Assembly: GCA_018398805.1 (NCBI GenBank)
Contig: JAGFBZ010002033.1
Location: forward strand, 2,255,501-2,319,500
Reading direction: 5' to 3'
Source of the DNA: Hirundichthys speculiger
Lineage: Eukaryota; Chordata; Actinopteri; Beloniformes; Exocoetidae
DNA length: 64,000 bases
A model generated the notes under the pieces. That model was given only the letters and a program-made list of their open reading frames with translations, searched no databases and had not been told where the DNA came from. How positions within the stretch are numbered: the stretch's first letter is position 1; every line of letters starts with the position of its first letter. The translations under genes and the position numbers were made by a program. Of the stretch, positions 61,765-64,000 are shown in pieces.

Positions 61765-62015
61765 GTTTGGCTTGAGATTATTGGGTGTGTCTTCCCCTCT
61801 TGGACTTTTGTTGACACACCTGAACGCTCCAGACCACCGAAACTGCCAAAATGTTTGCTTTTATGGAGGCCCGCCCACTTTTCTGATGATAATGTATAGC
61901 ACCTGGAGGTAGTAAGAGAGTACTTAGTATTGCCCATTTTAATATGTATTTCTCCACTGTTGTTAAATAAAGAATAGCACGGTGAAAAAAAGTTATGTTG
62001 TCGCTCATCTGAGGT
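61765..62015 (-). mobile_element. Tc1 5' leader relic (family C)
   Basis: Contains 'gacacacctgaacgctccag', 'tttgcttttatggaggcccg', 'gtagtaagagagtacttagt' and 'gttaaataaagaatagcacg', in the order seen in the leader and inverted repeat of a fish Tc1 element. The first motifs match the 54930-55030 part of the relic at 54385-55040, in the same orientation. No coding part is present. Confidence 0.6.
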
Positions 62016-62044
62016 TGAAGAGGGGATAGTAACTTTTGCACATA

Positions 62045-62373
62045 GTACATCAACCAGCCACGACATTGTGACCACCTGCTTAGCAGGTCCTCCTTATGTT
62101 CCCACAAGAGCTTTGATCAGTCAGAGTCTCGACAAATAACATCTGAGGTAGGGTGAGGGGGGGTCCTGGAGTGTCTGATGCCAGGATGTTAGCTGTGGGA
62201 TATCTTCCCATAGATCCCATCAGAATGATATCTGGGGAGTCTGGAGAACAAATGAAAACCTCAGACTCTTTCTGAGCACTTCTTAAAAAATGTGTCTATA
62301 GGTCCATTAATGACCTGCTGGGTGATTTGAGGAGCCATGAAAGCTCATAATGCTTTGGCTGATCAGTGTATAT
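62045..62373 (-). mobile_element. deleted Tc1-type element (family D)
   Basis: The left edge 'cagccacgacattgtgacc' and the right edge, reverse-complemented 'tatacactgatcagccaaag', correspond to the inverted repeats of a fish Tc1 family ending 'gatcagccataacattatg'. The interior keeps minus-strand coding remains ('gatgttagctgtgggatatc', 'tctggggagtctggagaac') with most of the transposase deleted. Confidence 0.65.
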
Positions 62374-62620
62374 TTCTATGGAAAACCTGAATATATATTA
62401 AGCAAAAAAAAAAAAACACAATTTGCTTTTGTCCTGACTGCAGTTATGAGCTGCCTGTTTTCATTGTAATGCAATTGTCAGACTCAAAATAATAATAATG
62501 ATAATAATTGAATCCTAACAATAGTCAGATTTTATTTTTAAACATGAATCAAAGATGTTGATTTTAAATGTAGACATGCATCAAAAAGTAGAACGGGTGT
62601 GGCTTTGGAACTCAAACCTC
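62374..62620. other. no feature recognised upstream of the candidate promoter
   Basis: A tract at 62404-62415 and an 'aataataataatgataataa' stretch near 62491-62509. 'gggtgtggc' at about 62595-62603 has the form of a KLF/CACCC-type site, which may or may not belong to the promoter downstream. Confidence 0.35.
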
Positions 62621-62623
62621 AAC

Positions 62624-62638
62624 GGAACATTCTAGAAG
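62624..62638. promoter_or_regulatory. heat-shock element, three inverted units
   Basis: 'gGAAcaTTCtaGAAg' is an exact nGAAnnTTCnnGAAn array, the minimal strong HSF1 binding site. It lies about 60 bp upstream of a TATA box, a spacing seen in inducible promoters. An exact match of this kind is expected by chance less than once in a window this size; the position beside a TATA box and a good start codon makes it more interesting. Confidence 0.55.
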
Positions 62639-62646
62639 ATGATGTA

Positions 62647-62688
62647 ACAGGACATCATTATGATGTCACAGGACATCATTATGATGTC
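62647..62688. promoter_or_regulatory. two tandem palindromes with CRE-like halves
   Basis: Two adjacent 21-bp units each contain 'gacatcattatgatgtc', a perfect palindrome with 8-bp arms around one T. The 3' arm with the following bases reads TGATGTCA, one base away from the CREB/ATF site TGACGTCA. The pair ends 11 bp before the TATA box. A bZIP binding role is inferred. Confidence 0.5.
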
Positions 62689-62698
62689 ATCAGGGGGG

Positions 62699-62705
62699 TA
62701 TAAAG
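62699..62705 (+). promoter_or_regulatory. TATA box
   Basis: 'TATAAAG' after a G run ('caggggggtataaagcacc'). A start of transcription is expected near 62725-62731, giving a leader of about 120 nt with no ATG before 62849. Confidence 0.55.
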
Positions 62706-62848
62706 CACCAGAGCAAAACATTCCATCATTTCAGTTAGATCGCTCCAAACGTTCACACGTGACGGATCGCTGCTAGCAAGACAGGCAAACGGATCACTGA
62801 AAGCATTGACGGATTGACATCGTTCAGATAAAGACAAAAGAACTGGAA

Positions 62849-63985
62849 ATGGCTTCTCAAACATGGAGGTTCCCCGACGGGAGGCACGTTGGTCAGGCGA
62901 GGAGAGCGGGAAACCATGAAAACCAGATGGGCCGCCGCGAGCTTGTTGAAGAAATCAACAGGCTGACTTACCTGCTGAACATGGACGCCAACTCCAAAGT
63001 ATTTCAACTGTCGAAAGATTTGGATGAAACACGACTCCAGTTGAAAAAAGCAAAACAAACGACCGAAACACTTCAGGGACAAATTAAGTTTCACGTGGAC
63101 AAGACGGAGCATATCATGGCTGAACCTGAGAGCTGACCTGGACTCTCTCAACCATAGGAGGGAGCAGGAGAGGGCCTCCCTGCAACAAGCCAAAGACTCA
63201 CTTTCAAGAGCTCAGCTGTAAATATGAAGCCGATATTACAGCACAAAGAAAGGAGGTGGAAACACTTCACCAGGTAAAGTTGCATTTCAGTTTTATGCTC
63301 CTAAAATCTGGAACAGTCTTCCAGAAGATGTGAGACAGGCCTCAAGTCTGACAATGTTCAGATCCAGGCTGAAAACAGTTCTGTTTAGATGTGCATATGA
63401 CAACTGAAAGGATTTTATCTGCATTCTTCATTTTTAATTTAATTAATAATTTTTTTAATTAATTTTTAATTTAATTTGATTAATTAATGATTATTTTTAT
63501 GCTTGTATGATTCTATTTGCCTTCTTGTGATTTTATGCATCTGTAAAGCACTTTGAATTGCCTTCTGTACGAATTGTGCTCTACAAATAAACTTGCCTTG
63601 TCTTCACCAGGAGCTCAAGACTGAAGTTAAGGCTCATGAAGAAACGAGGACGAAGAGCCAGCAGCTCATCAACAATCTGAGAGCTGAGCTGGACTCTCTC
63701 CGCCATCAGACGGAGCAGGAGAAGGCCTCCCTGCAACAAATTTCCAAAGAAACAGAAATTCGTTTGCAGTTGGAGCTGGAACACCTGAAAGACTCGAGCC
63801 AAGAGCTCAGGTGCAGATGTGAGGCTGATGTTCAAGCAGCAAGAGACTAGGCAGAAAGACTTCAACGGGAACTGGAAGAAATGAAGGTGCACGTTGAAGA
63901 CCTGAAGCTCAACAACCAGAGAGCTGAGAAGGACTTGGAGGATCTGAAAACTGACCCCAAACAGCTTATCTGCCCCGACGATCAC
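62849..63985 (+). pseudogene. repetitive coiled-coil protein gene, apparently decayed; runs off the window
   Basis: The ATG at 62849 is in good context (gaaATGGc) and opens a 95-codon frame. After a polar start it reads RRELVEEINRLTYLLNMDAN and DLDETRLQLKKAKQTTETLQ, rich in Glu, Lys, Leu and Gln as in a coiled coil. It stops at 63134. Coding-like sequence continues in the next frame (LRADLDSLNHRREQERASLQ), then in the third (QELSCKYEADITAQRKEVET). After a 327-bp LINE piece, the third frame resumes with ELKTEVKAHEETRTKSQQLI, NNLRAELDSLRHQTEQEKAS and SQELRCRCEADVQAARD, then TAG (63848) and more coiled coil to the edge. The modules 'NLRA(D/E)LDSL...' and 'QEL.C..EAD' occur twice, so the protein is built of repeats. 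Two indels and a stop suggest a dead copy. Unseen splicing or a single-base assembly error could change this. I do not recognise the family. Confidence 0.55.
63275..63601 (+). mobile_element. CR1/L2-type LINE 3' fragment inside the coiled-coil gene
   Basis: The insert reads FYAPKIWNSLPEDVRQASSL and RSRLKTVLFRCAYDN then stop, the very C-terminus of a CR1/L2-type reverse transcriptase. It continues through an AT-rich 3' untranslated part to 'aaagcactttgaattgcctt' and 'gctctacaaataaacttgcc'. It is flanked by identical 10-mers 'cttcaccagg' (63265-63274 and 63602-63611). The junctions look like splice sites: CAG|gtaaag on the left and cttgtcttcaccag|GAG on the right. Removing 63274-63610 restores CAC CAG GAG CTC in one frame. 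Confidence 0.75.
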
Positions 63986-64000
63986 GGCAGAGATGACTTT

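Overview
The window looks like nuclear DNA of a teleost fish, probably a percomorph. It is AT-rich, with long stretches that hold no gene, and the recognisable sequence is almost all fish-type transposable elements: several lineages of Tc1/mariner, hAT, pogo/Tigger-like, PIF/Harbinger and Kolobok (T2)-like DNA elements, tRNA-headed SINEs of the fish mermaid/DANA kind, and LINE fragments of the RTE and CR1/L2 types. No exon of a known host gene, no rRNA or tRNA gene and no CRISPR array was recognised. Element names rest on recall of family features and on termini, target-site duplications (TSDs) and translated motifs read here. No database search was run.

Layout. 1-2.7 kb: one copy of a Tigger-like MITE, a decayed SINE and a small TA-flanked MITE. 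2.88-4.55 kb: a hAT element with an 8-bp TSD that still shows exon-like pieces of its transposase N-terminus. 6-10 kb: a SINE and a Tc1 relic in otherwise unremarkable DNA. 13.6-15.9 kb: a hAT element split by a TTAA-flanked Kolobok-like element, then a deleted Tc1-type MITE. 17.6-21.6 kb: a dense cluster with a three-level nest (a hAT inside a SINE inside a Tc1 element whose transposase has lost its third catalytic residue). 21.6-32.6 kb: mostly plain DNA, with a Tc1 relic (27.8-28.4 kb) interrupted by a SINE. 32.6-35.6 kb: a Tigger-like element, SINE and hAT scraps and a Harbinger element. 39.2-39.7 kb: a complete copy, in the opposite orientation, of the MITE at position 1. 40.9-45.7 kb: a CR1/L2-type LINE end, a tRNA-derived SINE, a second Harbinger copy, an unidentified coding-like relic and a Tc1 relic. 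53-55 kb: an RTE LINE and a Tc1 relic. 61.8-62.4 kb: two further Tc1-derived pieces.

The only candidate transcription unit of its own kind is at the right edge, from about 62.62 kb to the window end. It has a three-unit heat-shock element, two tandem copies of a palindrome with CRE-like ends, a TATA box, a leader without an upstream ATG, and a frame that starts in good Kozak context and encodes a repetitive, charged, coiled-coil-like protein. A 3' fragment of a CR1/L2-type LINE sits in it between two copies of a 10-bp direct repeat, positioned so that the repeats supply plausible GT and AG splice sites and splicing would keep the frame. The copy also carries apparent frameshifts and a stop, so it may be a decaying member of a family. 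This region is the part most worth following up.
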